Source: Onchocerca volvulus (taxonomy: Eukaryota > Nematoda > Chromadorea > Rhabditida > Onchocercidae). From it: DNA of 64,000 nt. The notes below the pieces were generated by a model. That model was not told where the DNA came from. It made no database searches and saw only the letters and a program-made list of their open reading frames with translations. The stretch is from assembly GCA_000499405.2 (NCBI GenBank), contig HG738140.1, positions 14,723,967 to 14,787,966 on the forward strand, in the 5' to 3' direction. The position numbers and the translations under genes are program-made. How positions within the stretch are numbered: the first letter of the stretch is position 1; the number at the start of each line of letters is the position of its first letter. Shown piece after piece: positions 1 through 14,223 of this stretch.

Positions 1-263
1 GGAACCAAAAGGTATTTATCAAAAAAAAAATGACCATGGGCTTGGCAAAGCTAGAATTAGAAGTTTTGTGGTATTTGGGTTACGATTACGGTGTCATTTC
101 TGTAGTATTCCGTGATATTTTCTGATATTGAAAATCGATTGAATGAAATGTTTTAGAAATAATCCTATCGAATGACAGCTTTCGTTCTATTCAACAGTCA
201 GTAATGCAGTTAGTAACAAAGTCCTAAATATTTTCAATCCATATGTGTTACCTGATATCAGCT

Positions 264-676
264 TCAACCATCAACAATTTTCTGGAAGTCTTTTCTCGAT
301 CCAATCGCTTTGTACATCTTCGAACTGTTCCATGCATTTGGGTTGTGTGTACACTTGGGCTTGTATCTGCAGAGATGTAATTCTTCATTTCGGCCAACGT
401 ATCACATACAGCCTAGTGAAAGTGCAATGAGACATTTGGATCAACTTGATATTGACAACGGAAAGTTTATCATGCTTCGCAACAACATATAGAAAGAATA
501 GTGGACTAACGCATATTTGCCAAAGAATCTTTCGAAATTATCGCCGCCTTCCATGAAGTGCTCTTCGACACATTTCACCATTTCCATCACGGAATCTAAC
601 ACTTTCTGAGCTGGCTGAAACGTAGGAATTCCAGTCATTCTGTTCTTTGCTGCCTCCAATTTTTCCCCTATCAAAC
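264..676 (-). CDS. 3' end of an unrecognised small gene (last two exons)
   Basis: Two exons join cleanly. The upstream exon runs from about 676 down to 511 and encodes a helical stretch containing PAQKVLDSVMEMVKCVEEHF. It ends at a GTTAGT donor in phase 2. The last exon, 366-264, follows a CTCTGCAG acceptor, encodes 33 residues including YKPKCTHNPNAW, and stops at TGA 264-266. The protein looks small, charged and cysteine-bearing, and I do not recognise a family. The upstream side is unresolved: an exon-like stretch near 1370-1412, opening with ATG behind a TATTCAG acceptor (MTSEPDELEQC), may be its first exon, but I could not connect the phases. Codon use and splice motifs resemble the other genes here. 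It could instead be a decayed fragment. Confidence 0.4.
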
Positions 677-3600
677 TGGCAATTCTTCAGTTATCCTGCT
701 TCGATATCCGCGGTATATGCTTGGAGTCAGCAGAACTGAAAATCAGAATCGCATAATTGAAGCGAAATCTTTCGCATTAATTTTTATTTAATGATTTGCA
801 CAATTGATTGATTTCGATTATTTTCCATTTCTGATTTGCTTATTTGTTGTTTGTCCCGTTTGTTCTTATCTGCCATTGAACAGAAACGTCGTCAGTGCTT
901 CTCCACATATCTCCTCTCTATCTTCCAGAATTAGTCCAAATCTTTGAGATAAAATACAACTTTCATGTGATAAACTGATTCCACATGAAATTTGTTTCTA
1001 TAAACGAAGAGCTAAAATCAATTTTTTCTGATAATAAAAACAACTTTTTTTTTTTTGAAATTTAGGCATAAAATGAAATGTTTCTTTCGGATTTCAGGTA
1101 AAATTTGTCCAAATATAGAATTGTAGAGAATGAATTGCGCCAATTGACAAAATTAACTATTGTTTCCAACAAATCATGCCACCTTCAATTTTTCTGATAA
1201 AATGTGACTCCTCCAGACTTGTTTGAAATTAAAGAGTGATAAACTTTAACAATTTGAAAATCTGTCTAATTATGTCAGAGAGTGCTAAAAAATTGAACAA
1301 TGCGAAAACAAGCGATTCAGTACTGAATTTGATGCATGTGATTAAACCATCACCGACCGGTTTTTGCTGGATGAAACACTGCTCCAGCTCATCAGGTTCC
1401 GACGTCATCTGAATATAAGAAAATTTATTGTGATATGATGGCTTGAGGCATTGTCAAAATGGATTTTCCGTTTTGAACATTTGGAATGTTTCAAAGATGT
1501 GGTCATCTGGACGACATTCCTTTTTACTCAGGGCATACAATAATGGAATGACTCTTGATCTTTGTAGAGTAAATTTTTTGCTTTAAATTTCTATTTCCTA
1601 TCTTCAATTCGTGGGAATAATGATTTGAAATAGAGCTGCTAACAGAGAATTTTATAAGGAGTTGAGTATTTTTCTAACTGTGATTCTTCTGGAAAGCTTT
1701 CACCATTATCTGAATTTTATGAGATTGCGGGTAAATGGATTTCTGGTAATCATAATCGATGAGGCATTTTCCTTGGACATTTATAGATCGATAGACATTC
1801 AGGCTAGAAATGCGTAAAAAAAAAGCTTACAGCATTCAAAAAGTTGATTCGTCCTGTATGGATTAACATCCAATATAGCTGTAAAATGAAAATATCAGAG
1901 CAGAATGAGAACATTGGCTCAAATGACCATTTGAAGACAAAGACAAATCTGACAGTTCTTCTTTAGTGAGCCTGAATTCATAATTCCATTTAGATATTCA
2001 GCTTTGTCGTCGTTAGCATAAAAAGAACAAGAAGATATTAAAGATATTTTACCAAGTTCCCAGAACATTGTATTTCTCATAGATCATCGGTATCACTCAG
2101 ATCTTTAATCCTGCGAGATAGGGAAGTAGATTTTGCCGAACCCATCTCTCTCTCATTATTTTCTTTAAATTTCAATCGTTTCTTCTCAGCGAATACGACC
2201 CCTCTAACTTAAAAAACTGTAAATATGTTCTGCGGTATAAATTGTTGAGGGAATATCTGTAATATCTCTATCTGGCACAAGGTTCTACTTTAAACGCTAA
2301 ATGATATGATTACATGATAAGAAAGCATACTGCTTCTCGAAAATGATAACAATAGCAGAAAAGAAGAGATATTCAATTGTGAAAGGTCACGAAACAAATC
2401 CATTCCATGTTTATGCATATTATTATCAATTAGGAAATAAATGAAAATCTTTGCCTTCTTCGAGGAATCAGATTGCTTTCCAACCGAAGCAATGGCTGAT
2501 GCCGATAGCAAAATGATATATATATATCAACATAGATTCGAAAGACAGTAGAAATTCAACTCTCCTCCAACAGAAATCATAAAAAAGACTTTTATTGCCA
2601 GTTTTGCTTGTTTTGATGAAATGAATCCGCATTGGTGAATGTCGCACTCTTAGCATTTTCTTAAGGAATGCTGCTCCTGCAATTACTATTTGAGATATTG
2701 AAACTTGTCAATTTGTTTATGATGTATTTAATAAATGAAATTCAGATAAATCACACATTGTCAAGCTGCTCAGAATATCTTCTTGCAAGTGATTTCTTGC
2801 CAGCAATGATTGATATAATCAATGATCCTTATTCGAATAAATTGATTTCATTTCTTCTTAGGCTACACCAATTTTTGATAATAATTTAAACGAATAATCG
2901 CGAGGAACATATTGCAACGGAACAATTGATAGTCTAACGATCTTCGGACTACATTATTAATTAAACGATGCTCAAATAATTAATGAATTCTTTCATAAGA
3001 TTATGCAAAACGAAACAATCTTCTACATAAAGCAAAGTTTAAAGCAAAAAATTCAAAATCGACTGAAAAATGGAAATGAAAAACAATATAAGAAATTCTA
3101 GTTTACAATAAATTTGAAAATAACTAAGAGAAATATAACAAAGCAAAATGAGGCAGCCAACGATAAATGGCTTGAATATATCCAAAAAACACATGGAAAT
3201 GATCCTTTCTGGAAAATTTTCTTATTTTTCAATTTTATTTTTATTTTTTTTTTTTTTTTATTTATTTTCTTTCTTGTTAATAAAATCCGAATTCCTCCTA
3301 ATTCTGCAATTTTCATCAATTTGTTTTCTTCTTAAATGGAGAAATACCAGAAAATTTTATAAACGCTTTTTGTAACAAGTTCGATAGCATATAATTGTTT
3401 ATGATTAAAATTTCACAATTTTCAAATTTCACATTAACAATCACTAATTTTTATGGTTTCGCAAATCCGGTTAATAAATGCGCTATCAAAATAGATGAAA
3501 ATGCTCAACAATTAAATGAAACTTGTTTATCACAAATATCCTCCTAAATCGAGCAAGCCCAGTGTCATCAGTTTATTTTTGTTTAAAGACTGCCATATTG

Positions 3601-5250
3601 CATTATGCAAATTCAACTCTTTTACACACTGCCAAATTTGCATTTACACCGCTACTAGCATTTCTGTCGGACTAATTGCATGGATTCAGATGCTTGTCCT
3701 CATCTGAGGATTCGTTGGTGCTCGTCCGACATCTTCAGTGTTCAATATCAGTAACACGTTTTTCCGTAACACAGCATAGAATCAATCCCACATACGAAGA
3801 TGTTTCCTGCAAAGTTCAACTATCCGTACCGCGTATCGGCATTACGTCACTTTAATTTGACGTAATTAATAGAATAGAGTAGTGTACTGAATTCTTCCAG
3901 AAAATTTGTGGATCTATAAATGCTTTCCAGTTAATAGAAAGAATTAAGTTAAGAATCGAAACTGACTGAAAAATTTTAAAGTGATAATTAGCGTGAGTGA
4001 GCTTGTTTAAGAAAGTCATCGAGAAAAGCTCTCTCACTTTTCTAGAAAGAATTGAAACACAAATATACTGTCAGTTCACGGGATACTTTGCAAGAAAGTA
4101 ACCAAAAGAAAGCATTAAACAACATCAACTCATGAGTGCAAAAGAAATAATAGCAAAGAAAGAAAAAAGGCTGCGAATTTTTCAGAGTTTTCAAGATGCC
4201 TTCATCTTCCTTACGACCCTTAAGTCAGACTATTCTTGATTCCTTAGAAAAGGCTGCTACTATGATCTGATCTTGAAGAGAAATTTGATTTATGACACTG
4301 ATATTCAGCTTGGAGCTTCTCTGCTAACTTTGCATCAATTTATTCTTATCATTTCCCCATAACAATATTGATAATAATTTTTTTACGATAATAACTACCC
4401 ACAGTGACAATACCTTTTCGGTATAGTTATGATCAGTGAAGTGACCAAGCAATCCTCTCCTTTGTAACAAACGGGAAGAGGAACGCCATGTTTTACATAG
4501 TAGTACCATGTTCTAGACTATCATTTTACTTTTTTTTGCTATTCCATTATCATTATTTATACCTTTATCATTATTAATTGGGATATCAGTTCTGTTCAAA
4601 ATTACTCTCCATTATCAATCAAAATGATAATTTTTGAAAAAACATGTCTTTTGCACTGCTCATTTCATTTTTCTACTTCCAACTCCTGATCTAAGACTTA
4701 AACATTTTTCAGTGAGATTTCCTTCTGTAGCTCTGATCATCTTCGAATGTTCTAGAAGGAAATTGAGAAAAAACATTCGCTGACTAAACTATCCTTCATT
4801 ACAGCACAAATTCCAATATTTCCCTCTTATTCGGTTATCTCCTAATACAGTTACACCGAACAATCTGATTGCAATTACAGTGGTATCTGAAGTATTATGC
4901 ATAAATTAGAAACATATGTGAATTCAGTTTATTAAATTACACAACAATGAATGTCAGTACAATTCTTCTATAACAGAAACAACAATAAAATAACAAAATC
5001 AGCAGAGCTGACAAATTGCAACAGTGAAAGAAATAATTTCTTGAAGGCATCAATAGTTTCTTTTTTCTCAAAAACGTCGCAAATCCATCCACCCATATAT
5101 GCGTAATTTTTTATATAGCAAATTTTCTTGAAGATCCCATCCAGAAAAAAAGTTTTAAAGCGGGAAATAAAATAAGAAAATATATACAATACATCTTCTG
5201 ATAGATAATCAATGAGGAAATAAACTATCAAATTATATTCACTTAACTGC
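677..5250. other. no resolved gene between the 5' fragment and utp20
   Basis: Apart from the exon-like stretch at 1370-1412 I see only short AT-rich open frames without splice support. Homopolymer runs lie near 1045-1056 and 3246-3259. The 3' untranslated region of utp20 should begin at 5250 and run leftward. A TTTATT hexamer at 4928-4933 (AATAAA on the minus strand) lies about 320 bases past the utp20 stop and could be its polyadenylation signal. Confidence 0.4.
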
Positions 5251-8200
5251 TCATCTTTTTTTAATCCTTCTTTTCAGTTTATTTTTTCGTAGTTTTTTTC
5301 GTGCCGCGCTAATCGGATCCAAAACAGCCTCTTCCTGCAAATTTAATTTGAAACAGATTTATAGAATGATAAATGGATAAGGTTAATGGCTAAATTTTGT
5401 TTCGAAGCACCAAACGTTAGTAGTTTTGGAAGAAAATAATAAAGGATTTAATTCCACATCAGTCAACCTTTCGTTTTCGTTTTCTTTCTTCAAGTTTAGT
5501 GACGAATAATCTATTGCATTCAACTACTCGTTTTGTAAATTCCTCGTCACCAATCCTTCCTTTTATTGTTTCCGCCACTTCCATGGCAATTTTTTGCAAT
5601 ATTTCAGTATCTGCAACATTACTAATCATAAATCCGTTATAATCGTAATTCAACCTTAATATTTGAACATAGATGGTTTTGAACAAAAATAAGCATTTCG
5701 CAGCATATCTTATTTTTAGTGAATTAAGGATTAATTCAAAAAAAAAATACTTTGTGTTGATTTGCCTTGCATTTCACGATACAGAGATGGTAATAACGAT
5801 TGTAGTACAATACCAGCTCGTTTTGGATCAACTTTCAAAATAATAACTGCTGTCACTTTGAAAACACTGATCCTCTGCAACACGAAATCATACAATTGAA
5901 AGAAAAAATTGCCATAACAATCCGTCATTGACTGAATAAATTCAATGAGGAAAATGATTTATGAAAATGGAAATCACCAAAAAATTTCAAAAATATTTAC
6001 AAATTGGAAGAAAAAAACCAAAGTCCGCAAGAAAAAATGTTAAGAAAAGAAAATTTTAAAAGAAAACATTTTAAAAAAAGAAAATCAACAAAAAATGTTA
6101 AAAAAGTAACGCACTCGAATGGTTTCGTTCGGAAGCTTTACCAACTCAAAGTTACACAACACGCTCAATCTGTGACAAAGCCACTGAAGATCTTCATCGG
6201 ATTGCGAAACTATATCGAAAAGATATACCAAATTCTTCGCTACCTGAAAGAAAAATAAAGTCGCTGTTATTAATGGAAACTAACTGGTGCTATTAAAAGA
6301 CAGATAATGATTAGTCATTTAAGAAAACAAACTTTTAGCTCATAAAAACCCTACTTGTTCAGCTAATTCAATGGTTAATTGAAAAGTTTTCAGCTGTGCC
6401 AACGTCCATTGCATAAACTCCCGAGGAGATGGATCAGTTCGCGACAGTAAGTATTCTTTGTTAAGAATGGAAAACAATGAGCCAAGAAACCGAGCTGCAG
6501 ATAACTGAACAGTAAGTGATTTGCTGCACCGCGCTAATGGACCCATTTCTCCTAAAAAATAATCGATCATAAATGCACTTCTGAATTTGAATTCTGATAA
6601 AACAAAGGTAAAGTCTGAATTTGAATTTGAATTCTGATAAAACAAAGATAAAGTCTGAATTTGAATTCTGATAAAACAAAGATCCTTCCACAATTTTAAT
6701 TGCCAAACTTAATTCATGAACTCATTTAACAATATTATTGGTCAAATCCATGAATACTTACTTAAAAAAGAATCCAGTAATCCTTCTTCACCAAACTGCG
6801 TCGTTTGGTTTTTGTGTTCCCTCAATAACAAACTGAGATTATCAACGATTATACCAATACTTTCTTCAGCATATGAATATAAAATATCAGCATGAACAAT
6901 TTTCGATAACACAGGTAATAATTCTCGGAGAGTATTTCCAATTTTTTCGCCTCCTAATTTGCTAAATATTACTAGTACCTGTACAGCAATGCAAATGTAT
7001 ACTTCCTGAAAATAACGTATGTGTTTTGGCTATTTTGATTACTATTTTTCAATTATACTGCTACTTTTTAAATAATAAAGCGCAAAAAGATATTTTATCA
7101 ATCATTTTCAGAGCGATTATCATGAACATACTGACCTTCTTACTTTCCAGCCAATCCTTTGTGGCTAAATAAAGATCATTTCGTTTAGATTCTGATATAG
7201 AAATTACTAATTTCTGTATAGCCAACACAACCATCTGACGACATTCTGTACTTTCATCGTTCATTAGTCGAGCTGCTAGTTTCACAAATGCTAATAAAGC
7301 ATACTGATCATTAATTTCCTGTAAGTAAACATCACTAATTTTTCGGAACGCAATGTTAGAAAAGAATCTTATCCATCAATTTCTTCGAGAATTACAGGCA
7401 AACAAATAGATTTATTTTGAATGATTGATCAATAATGATTTTGCTGTCCAATAACAAAGCCTGGTCACAAATCAATTTTAGACTATTACTTTCAGAAATT
7501 CGAAAATAATTGACAAACCTTTGTAAGCTTCTCAAAAAATATGTTTAGCATTTCAATTGCAGATTTCCGGCCGTCTTCATATTGGTAATCGAGTTGTTCC
7601 AAGAAAAATTCAACATATTTTGACGGCTTTTTACATTGAGGATGGTTGCTAACAAATAGGGCTATCACCTGAAAGATGATTCAATTCTCAGAAACGTTTT
7701 AAAAAAATTAAAAAATAAAAAAAATAAAGGACAACAAGTGTTTCCTACACCGGTTATCCACAAGAAATCTTATAAACATTCTGTTAATTATAAATGATAT
7801 AAAGTTATTTTATTATAAATTTATATTCCACGATAACCAGTTTTTATGTAGTTGCCTTTTCGAATTACTTTTACAGCAGTCATATATTTTATTTAGTTCA
7901 TGTAAAGATTAGAATATTTATGGTGATACTATATCTCCGTAATACAACTCCAAATATATTAAATTTAATTAATATCACATTAAAGAATATAGCTTCTTCC
8001 AACATGTTTTTTATATGAAAAAATAGAACTATTAAACTTGCAAAGAGATAAAGCATATGAATATACTTTGTTCAACATATGAGAAGTAAGCTATTCCAAT
8101 AAACTGAAATTAGCTAATCACTAAAACGTCCTGAAGAAGCACGTGCGATATAATGAATGCACCAAGAAAAGTAATTTTTCCGAAAACTGCTTCAAAATTA

Positions 8201-11200
8201 AGCAAATTCAAAGCAATACAACTATATAAAAATGTGAAGTTTGAATATAAACTAATATAAAGTACTTCCTGATATTTTCACTTTAAATATAATTTCTCGA
8301 AACTCTTAAGGAATATAATCTTAAATCTTAAATCCTTCAATTTCTTGGATTAATGGAAACAGCTCGCATAATTTGGATTAGAAAACTTTTGGCTTTTGCA
8401 AATAATTAGTCATATTAGTTTTTACTCGCTAAGAAATTAAATTAGAAAAAAAAAAAAGAGCTTTTGACTTCATACATTTTTATGAGGGATAATTATATTT
8501 GAAATCTAAAGAACAAAAAAAAAAAGGGTGATTTGAATACAAGCTGACCTGCCGGCACTGTTCTCGAATATGCGAAATTTCTGATGTAACGGCAGTTTCT
8601 GCGAGATACTGAATAATTTCGATGACCTAAACAAATCCATGTTAACCTCTTTCAAATTTGATCTAAATATACTTTACGTAATTAAAGTTTTCTAATGATT
8701 ACTTTAAGAATTGCTTATTAGTATCAATAGAAATAATTAAGGTTGACATAAAACGGTGCAAACAATGGAAAATACCAATGTTTATATCATTTCAAGGCGT
8801 TTTATTTCTGATTTATACAACTAAATTGACTTGTTGATCTTGCAAATCAATTTTTTCAATAAATTCTTGCGAGACAGTAACTGCTTTCCGATGCAAAGCA
8901 GTTCTATCCCGAACAAGTTAACCTTTGGATCTTGAAGTTTGCGGATAATGATTGCTTTGATAAGTGGAAATGCTACTGCCTGCTTTTGACTATCAACAAT
9001 ATCGGTCTCGACATAGGTCAGCAATAATTGTAAACGTTTCGATGTAAGCACAAGAGAAGGCGCATCCTTTATTATTTGTGTAACAGCCTTCAAAAATTGT
9101 TCCGAAATTCAAAAAAATTATTAAAAGTTGAAACAAGATAAAATAAAGGACCTTAACAACAAAAAAATAAAGGTAGAAAAAACTCTAAAGAATCTATTTT
9201 CGGAAATGTTAAAAGGAGAAAGAACAATGACAAAATTTTAAAATAATTCATGATTTTCTAAGAAGTTTTCTGAAGTTATTATTTAACAACATGAATAAAA
9301 TGCTGCAGAAAACAAATCTACCTTAAATACCAGCTGAGAAACTTCCACAGATTTTCGGACATATTCATGGATATTGCCAGTTGCATCCGAAGTTGTATAA
9401 TCAGCTAGTAAGATGAACAAATGGTTCAAAAATTGGGTCATAATCGACCGCAGTGAAGGAAGAGGAAATTTGAGCAATATCAGGAAACATCGCAAAGAGT
9501 TCACGACGATCTAAATTAGCTAAAGATAAAATTAAATCATATAAATTTATAATTTTGAATGGCTGACAAAAAATTCCATTTTCTTAAAATTTCAAATATA
9601 GTGCATCAAAATTCACATATTAATCAATATTTAATAACTGATACAAAATATCTAAGTAATCGTTATGCCTTGGCTAGAGGATGAAAAGTCAAGAATAACA
9701 TAGAACATAAAAACAATATTGCCTGAATTTTTCGCTATGAAATAGCAATATGCTAGTGAATTCATTGTGATCAAACCTTTAACGTTCTCACCTTATCATA
9801 TTTTAGTTTTAGACACTGCAAAATGATATCGACAAATGGATCCAATCGTGCGACATCATCTTTAGATTCCACATCAAAGACTTTCTTTTTCAACACCAAA
9901 TATAGCTCAGAAAGGCCGAATTCAACAAAAATATGCATTTTACTCCTCATGGACACTTTGACAATCATTCCTATACTAAAATTAAAAAATATTATTTATT
10001 ACAGGAGAATATTACAATAGAAATTATGATACAATCGTAAACTTATTTCAAGTTTTCAATTAAAGATGAGTCAAAAACTTTTGCTTTTGAAGAAAACTTT
10101 CTCTTCTTCTCTCTATCAGTTCCACTAATATTTCTAATGCCGAAAAAACGAAGTTTCCTTTAAGTCTTTTAAAAAATAAAATTATAATTAGTTTCAAGTA
10201 CCTTTACAAAAAAATTAATAAAGTTTACTATAAATGGATACATTTTCTACCTATATAGAGATTTTGTAATTTATGTTGCTAACATTGACAGTTTGGAACT
10301 ACACTACAAAAAATGATGTTTGAAACTTGAAGATTTTTTTTAATATAAAAATAAATAACCGATTAGGTTCTTTTTCCAGAACCAAACAACTTTCTGGACG
10401 TTTTCCTTCCTTTGTTTGTTGTGCATCCAATTGAACACTGGTATTAGTCTCCTTCAGAACTTCTGGTATTTGTTCTTTTAAAAGTTGATATACAAATACC
10501 AACACAATCGCAGGTTCGATTCCTTCATTGGTCGATATTCCCAGTGAATACTGCCACAACAAACGGCTTACTTTTCGCATTGATTTTGCGTCTGGTGTAG
10601 ATTCTACGACCTAAAATATGAAAATACATTTAAACACAAAAAATGTATTTATCATTAACAAGAAAATAACAAATTATCCTTTCACATAAAAAAAAAATAA
10701 AAGAGAAGGACAGCACATCAGTGACTGCAGTATTACACTGAATATTGATGTTTTTAAAACATAGAGAAACTAGACCTTTTTCAAGACTACTAGGACACTG
10801 CCAAGACACTGAGAGCTTATATATCGGCCAAGTAATCTGTATGTTTCATATGCTCGTTGTATTTTCGCTTCTGGCACATCTTTAGTAATGCCAGATACAG
10901 TTTTTTCTTCAGCTGCACTACCAAATAAATCCATAATACATATCTAAAATCATCTGATAATTTGATCAAGCTGAAATTCTAGCTAAAAAAAATTCAAATC
11001 CAGTGTTGAAAACCACAAAAGCCTTTCTACATATTTCGCTGCTCTAAAGCAATTCTCCAAAACGATAACATCAGTAACATTAGTAACGACAACAAAATAT
11101 TTTTCCACTTCAAAAAAAGTTTAAAACGAAATACTAACATCAACGATATCCAACAAGCATGAGTCTAAGTCACCAGCACAAAGTTGCTCCTCAATAGCTG

Positions 11201-14190
11201 ATAACAGCTTGTGCACATTGAAAATCATCACATGAAGCTAAAATGAATAAGGATTTCATTTACTTAAATAAAAAATCCATTTTGACTTTGAAAAAGTGGT
11301 TTTCACCAAAACAAGAATAAATGTTGAATAATGATTGTTACCTAACACTAACACATTTTTTAAACTAAAAATCTAGATTTTTTTTTGGATCTGTAAACCA
11401 ATATGAAAAGTGAGAGAGAAAATGAGACAATTTCTTTTTTTATCCCAATAATGAGGAATGAATTAGAGCCAAAATTTAAAATACAACATTCACCCTCGGC
11501 AATTATGAAAGCGCAAACAAAAGCATTGCTTTAAAATATGTAATTACATAAAGAAGGTAAATGGAGAAAACTATCGCAGTCATGGGAATAGAATCAGTGA
11601 GTCCTAAAACATAATCTTATTCAAAATGCTTGCTAATATAATAGAAGAAATTAATACTAAAAATATTGAAAATACAATGAATGAATTATATAAGACAATT
11701 ACAATGTAAACTAATGATATTAACAATACTTTATCACTCTCAAATCTTACGTTAACTATATTTCAAAAATAAAAAAAAAAAAAAATAAACAAAAACGAAA
11801 TTACCCTGCATATTTAACAGATGGTGAGTTGCAATGATTAAAATCATACCTGATATCCTTTTTTCATAGTTTGTTTCATTTCTCGTATTATGAAACAAAT
11901 GTATTTGGGACCCAAAATTTTAGCAATTTCGATAAGAGTTCTACCCGCAGCTTCACGTACACCAGTTGATCGCGACATTAACAAAGAGCATATCTTGATT
12001 ATTATACTGTAAAGATGACAAAAAGTTTGAATTAAAAAAAAAAAAAAAAAAAAAACTAGGAAAAAAAATCATCTAAAATCAAAATTTATTCATTCATTAG
12101 ATAGGAAACATAAAGATTCATGATAAATAATATCGCTCGTGAAAAGAATATGCAATTATCAACTAATTAATTAGAAAAAGAATTACTGCAATTAACTATA
12201 CGGTATATTGATTCTATGACTGACAAATAACATATACGAATTACCCATGCAAATTATAGTCCATAATTTTCTGCGGCATTTTCTGAAGTAATTTGACGGT
12301 AGCCAGCGCCACAGGAGCCCTCTGTATGTCATCATCCTCTTTGTAATATTTCCCAGATTGGGCCTTTCGATGAGATACTAAATCCTAAAACCACCAATTC
12401 TTTCATCTTTTAAATAATTCATTTAAAATGAAATAAGATGAAAAAAGCAAAACGAAGCAAAGAATAGCAAAAGAATACTTTTCTTCCAAAACTAATATTT
12501 CTTGTTTTTATGCGGTTATGCATCCAAAGTAGTAGTTAATAGATATCTTTCGAAATTTGAAAAAAATTAAAACTTATTCTGCATTTCTTATTTGTTGAAT
12601 TGAACTCTCAGTAATGATGTGAAACTTTTTCATCAAAATCGATTAGAGGAATGCAAAAAATTGGGAAAATTTCGACATTAAATCTTTAATCCCTCAATTT
12701 TAGCATCTGTTCATAAAAAATAGAATAATATGATTGCTTTTTTGTCCTTCCAATTTTTTCAGTTTGTTTGTCTAAAAGTAGCTTAGCCTACCAACCTAGC
12801 ACGTTTTGTTAAATGCATCTATTAACTATCATGAGCTGTTTAAAAACAATAAAAACTTGCTTACTTTGCCGGTGGCACAATCTTTCAGTCGTGGTAATAA
12901 ATATCCGATCACTTTTTGATGTATTGCTGAAGTGCTCTCTTTTAATGTATCGCTAGCGTTTAATTGAGCTGTGACCTCTTCAATCCCAACTTTTATCAAC
13001 TCTTCAGGCCTTTCACTTGTTTGAATCTCTAACTCGCTATTCACTTTTCTCTGTTTTATTACAGGTTCACAATGTTCTTCTTCAGAAACATCAAAGTGAA
13101 AAGCGTCCACAATGGCAACAATGACCCTGAAATTACACATCTTTTGATCGAGAACTGAGCAGCATAAATATTCCATAATCATTTTATTTATGTAGGTAAT
13201 TAAGCATACACGATAACGAAGAATATAATCGAACTCAGTCTACTATGCACTCAATTTTATCGTAAGAATTTAAACAGATCATTCATTGCCTTGAAAGGTA
13301 GATAAAATTAGCTTATGACATAAGCCTTCTATTTGGATCATTATCCAATTCATATGTAAATTCTTTTAGATTATAAATCTTAAACACCTGCTACATCTAT
13401 ATCCTGAACATCTTGTAAAATTACTTTTTATAAAGCATCCTCTAGATAAAGGATTCATCTCATTATGCAAAATTTCCAACGTTTTCTCATATTGAGAGAT
13501 GAATCCATTATTTTATTTATAATCATTTAACAAGTATGGTTACGCACATCTGTATGCTAAAACAAGAAAATATTTCCTTTCTCATGCACCAGTTTCTTAG
13601 ACAGCATGAGAAAGCTCCGTAATTCCCTTTTTTTATTCTATAAACCACACCCGTCTATTGAGGATAGAAGGGTTATTCTTGAATCTGGATGGATTAATAG
13701 CTGGTGCGATTTCAACGGTTGGAATAAACTCTTGGCTCGCAGCAATTTGTAACCTTCGACTTGCTGATCGTCGGTTGTTATAATTTTGATTTTGTAAACT
13801 TTTAACTCATAATTTTCTATTCTATATATTATTCTATTATCAGTTATCTGCGGTATTAATAATAAACTTACAAATTAATAATCTACGCATTCATCAATTC
13901 TACTCAAAACATAAGAATCCTTCCTTTTCACTAACACTAACTCTTTATCTCAAAGAAGAAAAATTCACGACAACAGCTGCAAATAGATATGATGAACATC
14001 ATATCAACAACTCAAGTCATGATTCAGCTCAATAATGTTACAAATTACTCAAGTAATCTTGCTGCAGGAAATCTATTTGGTTCAATTTGTCTTCCACATA
14101 ATGCAAATGACTTAACCTCATAAAAGATATTCACAAATTATATTAATGTAGAGAATCCAGTAAAACATCGCGTGACTACAGCAAAACAAA

Positions 14191-14223
<33 letters not shown>

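Noticed and set aside
3098..3375. Overlapping Phe/Lys/Ile-rich open frames on both strands
   Set aside because: They are produced by a T-rich simple sequence around 3240-3260 and have no splice or family support.
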